Source: Areca catechu (lineage: Eukaryota > Streptophyta > Magnoliopsida > Arecales > Arecaceae). Taken from it: a stretch of DNA of 64,000 nucleotides. The stretch covers positions 149,260,854-149,324,853 of the forward strand of contig CM038052.1 in the NCBI GenBank assembly GCA_021397845.1. Direction: 5' to 3'. Position numbers and translations under genes: made by a program. Under the pieces are notes generated by a model. It worked only from the letters and a program-made list of their open reading frames with translations. It did no database searches and had not been told where the DNA came from. Shown here piece by piece: positions 1 through 12,052 of this stretch (the stretch's first letter is position 1; every line of letters begins with the position of its first letter).

Positions 1-655
1 GATAGGACTCAAAGCTTCACCAACTCTACTCCATCATTGAATCCACTCATTGAAGAAGGAAAGAAGCAGCTTGAAGAGCATTCAAAGCTTGGCTTCATCT
101 TGATCTACATCGGCAACACCTAAACGAACTTGGTTTGTTGTAGTTGCTTTTTTATCATTTATCCATCTTTGTTTTCTCTCTAAGAACAGCAAGGGGCTGT
201 GTCTTAGGAGAAGGTTGAAGGTTTTTAGGTAAGCCTTGTAAAAACCTAAGTTGGGTTCTTGGTGACCTCTTATAAAACCAAGTGTTTGGGTTTTCTTTGG
301 TAATCCCGTTTAAAACCAAAGGGAGTTAGGGTTTCTTTGGTGATCCCGGTAAAACAAAAGTGTATAGGTTTGGATTGTGAGCCTTGTAAAACAATCTAAC
401 TGTATTCCGGTTGGGGAATATAGTAGAAATCCCAAGTGGTGCTTGGGTAGTGGATGTAAGAGCCGGTTGCTCTGAACCACTCTAAATTTCCTTGTGTTTG
501 TGATTGTGTTCTTATTGCTTTATTGCTTTTGCTTAATTACTTCCGCATTACACATTGCACCACAACACTAAAAGAATTTGAAAGTGCACATTATTATGAA
601 AAGTTTTTAATCCCAATTCACCCCCCTCTTGGGAAGCCACCTGGGCAACAAACCT
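1..655 (+). mobile_element. 3' part of a copia-type LTR
   Basis: This stretch resembles, in opposite orientation, the solo LTR at 14213-15577. Both share the block around 'aatatagtagaaatcccaag', the phrase reading 'ggattgtgagcc...gtaaaacaatc', and the terminal 'cccaattcaccccc...cttggg...gggcaaca' signature. It ends near 655 and its start lies left of the window. No primer-binding site follows it, so it is either the 3' LTR of a plus-strand element off the left edge or a solo LTR. It holds no protein-coding signal. Confidence 0.6.
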
Positions 656-1664
656 GATTGACCTAATTAGGTCAAATTGAGCTAACCTAAGTTGCCAATT
701 CAAACCAACTTCCGAATTAACTTATGAATCCAATCAAATTGATCCAAGAAAATCTACAAGACATGATTGATATCTAGCAACGTATCATGCCTACCAGAAG
801 ATGAGAAATTTGATAAAAATTATCAAAATATTCTTTAGTAAAAAGTTACCGTGCAATTCAAATTTTGATCTTCCTTTATCCCGATTAAGTGATGGGCATA
901 GATAAATATCAAACCCTAGCACTTAATCCTTTCAAATCTCAATTTGATAATGAAGACTTGATCGATAAAAGATTAGAAACCCTGTCTAATCTCATCATGC
1001 TTTGATCAAAGACTTCCTGAGTCATCATTCGAAGAGATCACATGAGATAACTTCTCCTCTTACTAGGAATAATCGATTCCTTGTTGACCTACTCATTACA
1101 TTTATATATAATCTACCATATCTCGAAGCACCCTGTACATGGCTTAATTGTCATGAATAAGCATGCACCAAAATATGGGTTCATGTGCATAAGATACTAT
1201 GGTAGTCTTAGGTCTAAGGACTACATGCACTACTCCTACTAAGAGAACATTGCTTTGACAAGTAAGACTTCTATTTGATGTTCTCTTATCAAAACAGTTC
1301 AGTGGACTCATAACCTAATGAGCACCCATATCCTTGTATTAATGTCTCTACACAAGTAGTTGTGAGACCAACCACCCTCTCCATTGAACATATATAGGAT
1401 GTGCTAGTCTTTCCAAATTCATCGATCCCCGAACCGATGATCCATCGACTAGGAACATTTTAGGTTAGGATTTATAGGAACTTAGGTCTCACCGTTATGA
1501 TCTCCATCATAACCCTAATTTCATTGCCCTAACCTATGGGGTTCATCATAATCTTATAATTAAAACATAAGACACAGCATATGATGAATCAAAAAGTACC
1601 TTTATCAATCTTGAGTTGGGAGAATGCCAGTGATACAATAACTACGATTGACTTTCAAGGCATA
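656..1664. repeat. Unclassified repeat-like sequence
   Basis: About 1 kb of AT-rich, non-coding sequence between the copia-type LTR on its left and a copia gag leader on its right. The interval can be read as TG...CA (starting near 'tgattgacc', ending near 'caaggca'), as an LTR would be, but no target-site duplication is visible because the left flank is not gag sequence. It could be a solo LTR of a third family, or filler brought in by a deletion. I see no gene in it. Confidence 0.3.
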
Positions 1665-2040
1665 ATTCTTTCAAAGTAGAAATTCTATTGAATTTATTAG
1701 CAACTAATATACAATGAAGAATATTCATAGCCATAGTATTCAGCTCTATCAGGTTCATGTCTTGCTCATCCCAATAATTTTAAAGTTTGGAGACCTCTAC
1801 TCCATGTACTCTAATGGTGGTGTGTGTGGGCTATTGATTATCACTCTCTAAAGTTGATAAACAAGTGCTTTAACATATATATGCATTTGTGATTTCCAAT
1901 ATGTATAATTTTTACATATAAACAAGGGAGGTCTATTTGAAGATTGCCCTTTGGCATGAGATATATTAAGTGGATTGCCATTTAATCTTACTCTTGATTG
2001 TTAGATCAAATACAGTTGAGTACCAAGCTCTAATACCACG
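1665..2040 (-). pseudogene. Copia gag start and leader, second copy
   Basis: Read on the minus strand, this segment is homologous to the leader and gag start of the main copia element (25565-25845 joined to 20930-21033). Shared features are the block after the primer-binding site, a stretch equivalent to 'TSTIKVDGVEVPKLKKD', and sequence corresponding to 'KLIELNTM' and 'ALDANEF'. Here it is uninterrupted, so it also shows the empty site for the CACTA insertion found in the other copy. Homology ends abruptly near 1665. It is the beginning of a second copia internal region belonging to the LTR at 2041-2073/10757-12052. Confidence 0.6.
2027..2038 (-). other. Primer-binding site (Met-tRNAi type)
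   Basis: On the minus strand this reads TGGTATTAGAGC, one change from the usual copia primer-binding site TGGTATCAGAGC. It lies two bases inside the internal edge of the LTR that starts at 2041, so that LTR acted as a 5' LTR. Confidence 0.7.
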
Positions 2041-2073
2041 TGTTGCCCAACTAAAAAATCCAAGAGGAGGGGA
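2041..2073 (-). mobile_element. Inner end of split copia LTR
   Basis: This is the U5 end of the copia LTR whose remainder is at 10757-12052. The split was made by the gypsy element at 2074-10751. The 5-bp duplication GGGGA is at 2069-2073 and again at 10752-10756. Rejoining gives 'ccaagaggagggga' then 'tgaattgag', which matches the right-hand LTR ('cccaagaggggaggtgaattag'). Confidence 0.75.
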
Positions 2074-3480
2074 TGATGGGGATATCCATAATAAGAATAT
2101 ATACTTGATTAACTCACTTTATTTTTTTTGCAGCTATAGTCAATAAAGTTTTTGAACTTCGAAGCAAGTTATATTTTTTTCTTGAAGGATAAGACAACAC
2201 ATTCTATTCACGATTTGGCTCATAAGCCAACATATGAAAGAAGCCCATTTGGCTAAAGCTCAAAGCCTAATGGAGGGCCTCCTCTTCGAGTCCAAGCCAA
2301 TGGCCCTCCTCTTCAAGTCCAAGCCAACCATTCAATCCCTCTTCAAGTCCAAGCCCAACCATTCAAGCCCAATTCACACCAAAACTTAAAGCATATGGGG
2401 GAACAACTCATCAAACAACCTTGGGGGAGAAGGAATTACACTACATCAAGAGTTTTATGGAGAACATAAAGATTCCTTCCTCTACCCATGCCATAACTTA
2501 TGACACCTAAGCTTCTACATCAGCACTTGGAAGCCACATTAGGACCTTCTAGATGCCACATATCAAAGTGGTTGTAACTTTCTACCTACAATTTATTTCT
2601 AGTTAGAACCACTTACCTAAGAGTTGTTGGAGCCAACTAAGCCATCCTTTCCCCCTCCCCTCCACCCTTGGACGAATTTCCCTAGCTTAGGAGCCTATAA
2701 ATAGGGCCCCAAAGCTCTCATTTGTTTTCATGCTATGATATGATGATTAATGAAAGGATTATTTCTCTTGTGTTCTAGTTCTCTTGTGTTCTTGTTTGGA
2801 GTGAGAGTGTTCTTGCTAGTTTGAGTGTGTAGATCCTTATCTAAGGAAAGGGTGAGAGTTTTTAAGTTTGTGTTTGAGAGGGAAGAGTTCCATTGCAAGG
2901 AGTGAAGAGTGGAATGCCCCATAGTTTGGTCCAAGCTCAAATTCCAAGCACCAAGGCCACCGGCCACTTTCTTCTTCTTCTTCCCTTTCTTTTGTTTCCA
3001 TCCCAACCCCAATTCTTCTTCCATGCCTAATCCCAAGTTTATTTGCAGGTTCCCTCAGGTTCCTAAGTCAAAGATGTTGGTCTCCATGCCATGGATCAAG
3101 GCCAAGGTAAGTCTCAAAGTAGGGAGTGCTAATCTTGACTTCTAGACCTCAATCCTTGAGTGATGAGAGCTTCTTCTTCTACCAAATAATTAGTTATCAT
3201 TGTTGGTCGAAAACCTTCTACTTGGCTCTTTAAATCTGACCATTTAAAATAGATTTGACCTAGTAGGAATTGTTTCCTAGCCATGAGATCCATCTCTTAT
3301 CATTTTGGAAGTGATTAGCATGTGGGTGTTTAATTTTTCATAAACTAGTCTCTTACTTGAATAAAATTATTCTCCCTTGTGATTAATTTTTGCTTTAAAT
3401 TTCATTGCTCTTAATAGATTGTTAATCTATGGAAGAACATCATCATCCTTGCATTTCATCCATCCCCACATCCCGCATTA
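2074..3480 (+). mobile_element. Gypsy 5' LTR
   Basis: 1,407 bp. It starts TGATGGGGATATCC and ends CCGCATTA; the last C is changed to T compared with the 3' LTR. It contains a short minisatellite of 'cctcttcaagtccaagcc'-like units at about 2278-2372 and a TATA box at 2696. It is uninterrupted at 2645-2665, so it gives the empty site for the solo LTR inside the 3' LTR. Confidence 0.85.
2696..2703 (+). promoter_or_regulatory. LTR TATA box
   Basis: TATAAATA followed by 'gggcccc', in the right place for an LTR promoter, about 620 bp into the LTR. The same box is conserved in the 3' LTR at 9970-9977. Transcription would run rightwards into gag. Confidence 0.65.
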
Positions 3481-3486
3481 ATTTTT

Positions 3487-3497
3487 TGGTATCAGGA
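3487..3497 (+). other. Gypsy primer-binding site
   Basis: TGGTATCAGGA, complementary to the 3' end of an initiator-Met-like tRNA, starts six bases after the 5' LTR. It fixes the plus orientation of the element. Confidence 0.7.
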
Positions 3498-4966
3498 CTT
3501 AAGGTTCTACTAGGTCAAGTTGTTAAAATTTTGTTCCCTTTGTGTGTTGCTTGCCTTCAAGTCCGAAATTCAAATCCAAGAATTTGAGATTTAAATTTTA
3601 AAGTTTAAGATCTAAAATATTAGATCCAAGATCTGAAAGTTTTAATTTAAATTTTAATTTTTTGATATTTTTAAATTTAAATTTTAGTCAATTAGAGGTT
3701 TGCTTATTGCTGAAATTTCTGTACTAGCACTAACCCGAGTTTTCCATGAATTTTAGTATTTTTTTAAAATTAATAAAAATCAAAAAAAAATTCTATACTT
3801 TAAGATGTTAGGATATTAGATATAAAATTTAAACAAAATATTTTCTTTGAATTCTTAGTTTATTTTTTGTCAATTTAAGCTGCTACCTTAACTAGTTCAC
3901 AGCTTATTTCAATTCTAGTTTTCCTCATTTAGTTGTTCCATTAAATTTTAGAAAAATTTAAAAAAGAGTTCCTCTGAGTTTTAGATTTGGATATGAGATC
4001 TCCACTCATTGAAATCATATTTTGGAATTTGTTTGAATTTAATTTCGAATTTTGGATGTTATATGGTTAAGGGTTTGTTGGCTAGAAGCTTCTTGTAACC
4101 ACTTCTACAACAAGCTTTCAAATTTGAATTTCCTAACCAAAATTCGAGAATTAAAACTCAAATTTCAAAATCTGAAGCCTTAACTCTAAGATCTAACAAT
4201 TCAAATTTAAATTTTTTTAAAAGACTTTAAAATTTTAATTTTGAATTTTAAAACTAGCTAGTTAGAAGTTGTTAGTGACTGAGATTTTTCTTACAACAAC
4301 TTGTACCTCCAAGAATGAATTTTCTAACTAAATTTTAAAATTTAAATTTTAAAATTTGAGTTTTGAAATCAAGATTTTTAGATCTATAATTTTTAATTTA
4401 AATTTTGAATTTTTGAAACTTTGAAATTCGAGTTTGACTCATATGTTTGTGCTAGTCTACATATCTTGTTAGCTAGTTGGTTGTTTATGCACCCATTTTA
4501 AAATCATTTTAAGGGCATTCAATCATAACATAAGGGAAAGAGGTCATTACCTTTCCTTGGCCCAAAATAATCACCCACATTTGCATTGACCTAAGCCATA
4601 ATTGAAATCGAGTAAGAACCTAAAACTAGGGACACCCACAAGTCTGGTTCAAGTGCAAGATAAGATAAAGTATTATTTGAGTTTGTACTTATTTCTTGAA
4701 ATTGGTGTCAAGGCTAGAGGTCCAATGGCAAATGCCTTAAGTAGACTTGAAGTTTTTAATTAGGACCTTGCAAAAGTGAGGGGAGCCTCCTGCAACCCCA
4801 CCTCTTACCTGGCCAGTGAATAGGGTAATTACATTCTTAAATAGTATCTAGTTAAGTCCTGTGTTTGAACTTCTAGGTCTAGGAGCTCTAGAAGTTAGGT
4901 TTGTATTATTGGCCCAATTGATTTGAAGCCCTATACCAACAGTTCAACACTCAGTCTGGTTTACCC
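3498..4966 (+). other. Gypsy untranslated leader, AT-rich
   Basis: A long leader between primer-binding site and gag. It is very AT-rich with repeated 'aaatttaaattttaaa' and 'gaatttgaatttc' variants between about 3560 and 4440. No ORF, structured RNA or other element was recognised. Confidence 0.5.
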
Positions 4967-6190
4967 ATGGACCCCAATCTTGAATTCTTTATAAGGACCC
5001 TGACTGAAAAATTTGATACCCTAACTAAATAATTAGGACAAGTGAACAAAGAGTTAAGACAAGTGAATATCAAATCGAAAATATCAAAAAAGATTGCTTG
5101 ACCCGTACTAATCCTAAATTATCCCCATTGATCCAAGAGTCCATTATCATGATCTCATCCCTGTGTAAACTTAGATACCCATGTCAAGGCTTTGTAGATA
5201 AGGAGGAGAGAGTCTTTAGGAGCAATCGACCCTATGCACCCACTTTTAATGGAAACCCTAAGGTGTATGTCAATTAGGAGAAGAAAATGGATCAGTACTT
5301 TGAGTTTGATAAAATATTGGAAGAAAGGAAGTGTCAATTTGCCAAATTAAAGCTAATCCAACATGTTAGTCATATTGGGGACATGTTGAGCATAAAAGTT
5401 ATTATAGTGGGGATAAAATAATTACTTGAAGAGATATGAAAAGTAAGCTGAGGGAAAAGTATCTAGGCAAATCTTATAAGCAAAATCTTCCAACCCAATG
5501 GTACAAATTGAGACAAGATGATGAAACTATGTTTAAATGTATTGCTAAATTCAATAAGTTGAGGGAGATGAAGAAGAGACTAAACCCATGGAAGAATTAG
5601 AGAAAAAATCTCCTAAACCTATTGAAGAATTTAAAGATAAAGTGGAATCAAAATCTTGTCCAAATAGAGAGCTAAAAAGAGAAGATCCTAAACCTGTTGA
5701 AGAATTTAAGGAAGAAGTCTATGAAGCTGGGTCTGACTTAGTGGATGAATATGAACAAGAACAATTGCTTGAGGATAAAATAATTACCCAGCCTAAGAAA
5801 ATTAACAATGGGAATAATCAACTTAAAGAAGATGAAACTCAGGGACAAAACCATGAAGAGCAATCCGAGGAGATAATAGAGAACCCGGAATTAATCAATG
5901 TTGAGGATTTAGATCTAAAGATTAATGAATGATCACCTAATGGGATTTTGACCATCAGAAAAAACCTAGAACCAATTCCAAAGGATCAACCCCAAGAAAT
6001 TATAGAACCTGCAAAAAAATTTAACATGAGGATTAGAAGTGAAGAGATGGTAGGAATTGAAAGATGGAAATGGAAGAGAAGGAAGATGGAAATTGTATTC
6101 CCTAATAATTTCCCTAAGCCTGATTCACCCTTCTGGAACATCCCCAATCCTAATCGACCCAGCCGGGACATCCACCATACCATTGATCAG
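4967..6190 (+). pseudogene. Gypsy gag remnant
   Basis: Gag packages the retrotransposon RNA in virus-like particles. Translation from the ATG at 4967 gives MDPNLEFFIRTL and then breaks repeatedly. The motif run EERKCQFAKLKLIQH, followed in shifted frames by remains of 'YWG..E', 'LREKYLPKSYKQNL..QWYNLRQ' and 'DDE', matches the retrotransposon gag domain of plant chromoviruses. Downstream, 5588-5932 is an open acidic segment of 114 codons with an internal repeat (KPIEEFKDKV / KPVEEFKEEV); it probably corresponds to the low-complexity region after gag. 5948-6190 continues as a basic and proline-rich stretch. No zinc knuckle is visible. Several stops and frameshifts make it non-functional. Confidence 0.7.
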
Positions 6191-7025
6191 GTCTCAGTAA
6201 TATTCAATAATTACTTTTGGAAGACATTATGGCATTTATTGGGCACCAAATTAAGATTCACTGCCACCTACCTAAAGTTGTGTGCCAGAGTCTTCAAAGC
6301 CATTTAGAGGAATATTAGAAATTAGGAACTTTTTATTTCCTAGCCCAACATAAAGTTTAGTCCATAGATAATAAAGTCCATTTGAGCTTGTTTTGTTTTG
6401 GTTTCATTTGTGTTTAGTCATTTGGTGTCATTTGACCTTCCCATGCATAAGTGTCCATGATTGCGAGAGTCATATGCATAGCATGATTAGTAAGAAAATT
6501 TGAGCAATAAAATTAACAAGCATATGATTAACTCACGTAAGAGAGCTAAAAAATTTCAGGAAGGAGACTATGTCATGGTAAGGCTCAAACCTGAACGCTT
6601 ACATGCTCGTGGTGCAGGTCCTTTCAAAATAACAAGAAAATTTGGACCTCATATGTGCTAGATTTACCATCCGACTTTGGTATCAGTTCTACTTTCAACA
6701 TTTCAAATCTAGTAGAATACAAGGAACCAACAATGATATCTATTAAGCTGTTTAGGCCTGATTCTACTCTTGAGAGTAAACCCACCCTTGAGTGTCCACC
6801 AGCCATATTTTCAAAGTGATGAGATAGGATTGAGCGAATCTTAGATGACAAGATTGTCACTACTCGAAACAAAGACTATCAGCACTACTTGGTTCACTAG
6901 CAAGGATGTCCTGATTATGAAGACTTATGGATCACTCGAGAGGACTTACAAAGAATCGATCCTGACCTCCTAGAGTACTACCAAAGCCAGATGAATTCCT
7001 ACTCGATAGAGTCGAGCTCTTTCCA
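6191..7025 (+). pseudogene. Integrase fragment with chromodomain
   Basis: About 6200-6280 encodes FWKTLWHLLGTKLRF, the end of a gypsy integrase core; the 'HPQTDGQ' region after it is degraded. About 6530-6730 gives FQEGDYVMVRLKPERL, then GAGPFKI and, after a stop, FGISSTFNISNLVEY across frames, matching the integrase C-terminal GPY/F-type domain. About 6830-7010 gives RILDDKIVTTRNKDYQHYL, GCPDYEDLWITREDLQRI and DPDLLEYYQS, a chromodomain-like end as in chromoviruses. The conserved Trp in 'HWQG' is now a TAG stop. Chromodomains steer integration to particular chromatin. All reverse transcriptase and RNase H coding sequence upstream is absent. Confidence 0.75.
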
Positions 7026-7037
7026 TCCCGGGAGAAT

Positions 7038-10000
7038 TGATGGGGACATCCATAATAAGAATATATACTTTGATTAACTCACTTTATTTTTTTTGCAACT
7101 ATAGTCAATGAAGTTTTTGAACTTCGAAGCAAGTTACAAATTTTTCTTGAAGCATAAGACAATACATTCTATTCATGATTTGGCTCATAAGCCAACACAT
7201 GAAAGAAGCCCATTCGACTCAAGCTCAAAGCGTAATGGAGGGCCTCCTCTTCAAGTCCAAGCCAACGGCCCTCCTCTTCAAGTCCAAGCCAACCATTCAA
7301 GCCCTCTTCAAGTCCAAGCCCAACCATTCAAGCCCAATTCACACCAAGACTTAAAGCACATGGGGGAACAACTCATCAAACAACCTTGGAGGAGAAGGAA
7401 TTACACTACATCAAGAGTTTTATAGGGAACATAAAGATTCCTTCTACTACCAAACAATATTTGACATATGGGATGCCACAACTTATGACACCTAATCCTT
7501 CACATCAGTACTTGGAAGCCACATTAGGACTTTCTAGATGCCACATGTCAAAGTGGTTGTAACTTTCTACCTACAATTTGTTTCTAGTTGGAACCACTTA
7601 CCTAAGAGTTGTTGGAGCCAACTAAGCCATCCTTATCCCCTCTGAAAGTTAAAAGTGGCTCTTGCAGGTGCCTACTCTAAGCTTGCAACAGTAGGGAGCA
7701 GGTAAGTATTTTAAAAACTATTTTAAAATGTACAGCGGAAAAACTTGCTCCGCGCAGGATCTAACACGATCTGGAAGCATGTGCAGACTAAAACATGTAA
7801 TAATATGGGCATGTAATGTTTATAAAATATTTTAAATGCTTAGATCTCTGCATGCATGAATTTTAAAATCAAAACCCATACCTTATTCCTGCCTGGAATA
7901 AATCTGGTATAGTTCTGGAATAAGTGGGATAACAGGAATAATTTTATTCCTGTTGTCTTCCTCTTCAAACGTTGGAATGCCCTATTATCTTTTGCTTCAA
8001 CAACAACGATGGCCAATCCAAATGACCAATGTTGAGTCTCCTCTCTATCACCAACAGCAAGGACTTCTCTTGCTTCAAATGGAGAAGGGATAGGGGTGGA
8101 ACTTCTACGTTGAAACACACTTGATCTTCTCCAAAAACCACAGAAGTTAAAACCTGCAACTCAAAAAAAAAAGGACACTTTAAACAACAAAATGAGCATT
8201 GATCCGGCTCTATAGTGCTCAAATGAGCACTCTCCAGAGGGGGAACACGCATGGGACTCCACAGATCCGGTTCTCAGGTGATGCAAGTCGCCGGAAAACA
8301 CCTTCAAACGGTGGGAAGAAGCTTTGTTGATTTGCTGCAAAGTTTCTCCAAACAGAGCAGGAACTTCTTCTTCCAATGAGCACAAGAAACAGGGACAAAT
8401 GGAATTGATTTTTCCTTCCAATCAATTTCCTAAACCCTCCCCAAAAATTTGTGGTGAAAGGATGATTTAATCTCTCAAAAAAAATAAGAAACCAGAGAGA
8501 AATTTCAAGCCTCACGATTTTCTGCTCTTCACCAAGAACAGCGCCGAGCAAAAATGAATATATGGAGCGATGAACCCATCTAACCGGTGATTTTGGGAGG
8601 TGAGAGGTCTTGCGAGAAAATCAAAAGGCAGCAGCGAATAAAAATGAATTCAATTCGTTTCAATGAGGTAATCAAAGGAGTTTAAAAATTCAGCCAAAAT
8701 GAAATAAATGGGGAGAAGAAGGGACGCCCAAAAGCTCTGTTCGCCCAAAACAGCAAATCACCGTGGAAACCGGTTCAAAGGGTCAAAAACCAATGAAAAC
8801 GGTTTAAATAAAAAACCCAATGGTTCATAATAGGTTCATCCATATAATTAGATCAAAATCTAATTATCAGAAGGCTTGGTCAAGTCCTGGTTAACCAAAA
8901 AAAAATCCTGATAAATCAGAACAAAATCAGATAGACCCAAAACCCAAGTCAAACCAATGTGCTCAATCAAACTGTCACCAATAAGATTCCTAATCAAATA
9001 CTGGTACCAGGATCAGGGAGTAATCCTCAATGGCATGTGACCTCCTAGGTTCGAACCTAGGCGGTAGCACTGGAACAATTCCAGTACCAGCACAAGATAC
9101 CATCTAGCAATGGGTCCCGGCATCCGGATAGGTCGAAGAAGAGGGAGCAAACAGTCGAACCTTAGGCATATGGTTACCGTATAGTTCATCCCTTTGACCT
9201 CTAATGCTCAGGACGACTGAGATTGGGCTGCCAACCCAGACTGAGTCAGTCGACTACGTGTCTCAACCTTGCAAGCCCAGTGACTCTTCACTAGGACTAC
9301 CCCGGCCGAGGATTTGCTAAATTGAGATACTGCGAGACATTCAATCCAAACTGTTTGGACAGGTCAATTCCATCTTGGTCCATCACTGCTCCACAAGTAC
9401 TTGCGTGTACCCAGAAACCTTCCATCACTGGATTAAAAATCCGGGTAGTCCGGCACCAAAGTACAGGGAGTTGCTTGCAAGCTACCATGATGATCTCAGG
9501 TCATAGGGACACATATACCCATATCCTATCATGAGTATCCCTTTGGCAAAAAGGGGTTTCACGGAGTCACGTTCAATGAGATATGATATATCCCACTTGC
9601 AGATCACATCAGTGTCACCACACTCATTTGGTCAAGAGGACAACCAAACGATGTGAACTGCAACAACCTATACTTGATATATTGCCGTCCAGTACAATAT
9701 ATCCTTTGGCTGTGAACTGGGTTTAAGGACCAGTCGATACATCCTCTCTGTATCGGAAACAGTGTAGCCCTAAGGACTTCATCACATGGAAAGAGTTCAC
9801 TTTTAGGAAAATTTAATATGTGATGAGCTGTCAAAAATAATATTTTATTAATTCACAAAATGAATACAATACTCAGCACAACCGCCTACAACCCAAGCGA
9901 TTGGCTTTGGGACACAATTCCCAACACCCTCCCCTCCACCCTTGGACGAATTTCCCTAGCTTAGGAGCCTATAAATAGGGCCCCAAAGCTCTCATTTGTT

Positions 10001-10751
10001 TTCATGCTATGATATGATGATTAATGAAAGGATTATTTCTCTTGTGTTCTAGTTCTCTTGTGTTCTTGTTTGGAGTGAGAGTGTTCTTGCTAGTTTGAGT
10101 GTGTAGATCCTTATCTAAGAAAAGAGTGAGAGTTTTTAAATTTATGTTTGAGAGAGAAGAGTGCCATTGCAAAAAGTGAAGAGTGGAATGCCCCATAGTT
10201 TGGTCCAAGCTCAAGTTCCAAGCACCAAGGCCATCGGCCACTTTCTTCTTCTTCCCTTTTCCTTGTTTCCATCCCAACCCCAATTCTTCTTCCATGCCTA
10301 ATCCCAAGTTTATTTGCAGGTTCTCTTAGGTTCCTAAGTCAAGGATGAAGGTCTCCACGTTATGGATCAAGGCCAAGGTAAGTCTCAAAGTAGGGAGTGC
10401 TAATCTTGACTTCTAGACCTCAATCCTTGAGTGATGAGAGCTTCTTCTTCCACCAAATAATTAGTCATCATTGTTGGCAGAAAACCTTCTACTTGGCTCT
10501 TTAGGTCTAACCATTTGAAGGAGATTTGACCTAGTAGGAATGGTTTCCTAGCAATGAGATCCATCTCCTATCATTTTGGAAGTGATTAGCATGCGTGTGT
10601 TTAATTTTTCATGAACTAGTCTCCTATTTGAATGAAATTGTTCTCCCTTGTGATTAATTTTTGCTTTAAATTTCATTGCTCTTAATGGATTGTTAATCTC
10701 TAGAAGAACATCATCATCTTTGCATTTCATCCATCCCCACATCCCGCATCA
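7038..10751 (+). mobile_element. Gypsy 3' LTR with nested solo LTR
   Basis: Same LTR as 2074-3480 but interrupted at 7643-9926. Without the insertion and one copy of its duplication it is about 1.4 kb. It starts TGATGGGGACATCC just after a purine-rich 'gggagaa' and ends GCATCA, followed by GGGGA. The minisatellite recurs at about 7242-7340 and the TATA box at 9970-9977. Confidence 0.85.
7643..9926 (-). mobile_element. Solo LTR, 2.28 kb
   Basis: On the minus strand it begins TGTTGGGAATTGTGTCCC and ends AACTTTCA, the TG...CA form of an LTR. It is flanked by CCCTC on both sides (7638-7642 and 9927-9931). The left gypsy LTR reads straight through this point ('ccatcc...ccccctcccctccaccc'), giving an independent empty site. 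There is no internal region, so LTR-LTR recombination is the likely origin. The length suggests a large-LTR family; I cannot name it. ORF-like stretches inside (for example 8219-8551) show no known domain. Confidence 0.8.
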
Positions 10752-10756
10752 GGGGA

Positions 10757-12052
10757 TGAATTGAGTTTTTTTTAAAACTAAAACTCAAGTATGTGCTATT
10801 TTTAGAGTGAAGGTGAGCAAAAATATATGCTAAAGAAAATGTAAATTAAAATGCTGAAAGTAAATGCAAGTATCAAAAAGGCACACACAAATATAAGAAA
10901 TCTTATAGTAGTTCAATATCCTAGCACCTAAATCCACTCCCCAAACCTTTGAGAATTTTTTATTATAATCTATCTAAGATTACAGTTGGATTGTTTTACT
11001 GGGCTTACAATTTAAAACCCTCTACATATTATTTTCTAGGACTCACAATCAAAACCCTTTCAGCCAACCTAGCCTAAACATACCTAACTTCAGTTTCCAA
11101 TTGAAAGTAGATAGCAATAAACAAAAAGGAAATAATAAGAGTACAAGAATTTCTTGAAAAGAGCAAGAATAAGACTTTTATGCATAGAAGAAGGAGACTC
11201 CTAAAGTCTAAGGAATCTTCAATGCTTGTCTCCTTGCAGGAAAGCCAATGACTGAAGAACCTTTCAGGTGGTTAGAATTGGAGCTCTCAAATCAAGACTT
11301 TTGGCTTTTTCTCTTTGATCTTAATGGCACTTGGAATATTATAAGTTTAGATATTGTCTTTAATGAATTTGGTAACCTTTAAGTATGCTTCCAAGATTCA
11401 AATAGCTATTTTTAGTCATTAGAGAAAAAATATAGTCATTTTGAACAAAATTGAATCAATCTGAACTTTCTACATAACTAGTTATTATACTTGTCAACGG
11501 TCCTTGAGTTGACTCGAATCATTGTCGAGTTGAGTTGAATCACATCCAAGTTGGCTCAGTCCTCTGTTGAGTACACTCAGTCATCTTTCTTCAAAATATG
11601 CCTTTCTATTTTTCACTATTGAGTCAACTCAGATCTTTGGAGTAACTCAATTTCCATTTTAGTTAACTCAGTTAACATTTGAGTCATCTCACTAGTTAGC
11701 CTTCAAAATTCAACTTTTATATAATTAGCTTCCCCTATCGAGTCAACTCATAGTTCCATCCGAGTCGGCTCAATAGCATACTAGCTGAAACTCTCTTGTA
11801 CCAAGCTGAAACTCTTTCGCATCAGGTTGCAACTTTAATTTGTTTCAAGACTTTCTTGATTCCATGTTCTAACATAATATTTTGACATGATTTTCATTAA
11901 CTATTCTATATCTTTTGTACTTCAAAAGCTTATATTTCAAATTCATAATTATTACTCTTAACATTTTCTAAGATATTAACTCATTCAACTTATTAGTAAT
12001 ATTTATACTCAAATATTTTGTTATCCATCAAAATCAATCCTTGGGGCCAACA
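10757..12052 (-). mobile_element. Copia LTR shared by two copies
   Basis: Main part of the copia LTR whose inner end is at 2041-2073 (total about 1.33 kb; the right LTR at 25846-28164 is about 1.32 kb without its insertion). On the minus strand it begins TGTTGGCCCCAAGG at 12052. It has a purine tract directly upstream (12053-12066) and a primer-binding site directly downstream (2027-2038), so it is both the 3' LTR of the internal region on its right and the 5' LTR of the one on its left. It carries a cluster of GAGTCAACTC-like motifs at 11505-11780. The stretch around 11860-11900 is the uninterrupted counterpart of the hAT-like insertion site in the right LTR. Confidence 0.75.

Larger units (their letters stand above)
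2074..10751 (+). mobile_element. Ty3/gypsy chromovirus, internally deleted
   Basis: A complete but defective LTR retrotransposon. LTRs begin TGATGGGG and end CCGCATCA (TTA in the left copy); the element is flanked by the perfect 5-bp duplication GGGGA and has a primer-binding site at 3487. The internal region (3481-7037) is only about 3.5 kb. It keeps a decayed gag, a fragment of the integrase core, the integrase C-terminal domain and a chromodomain-like end. No protease, reverse transcriptase or RNase H could be found. The two LTRs look very similar by eye, which suggests late insertion relative to its host copia element. Integration after the deletion would need proteins supplied by an autonomous relative. 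Confidence 0.85.

Noticed and set aside
2728..3145. ORFs in the gypsy LTR repeated at 10002-10307
   Set aside because: Their recurrence reflects LTR duplication; they lie downstream of the LTR TATA box in the R/U5 region and do not resemble any protein.
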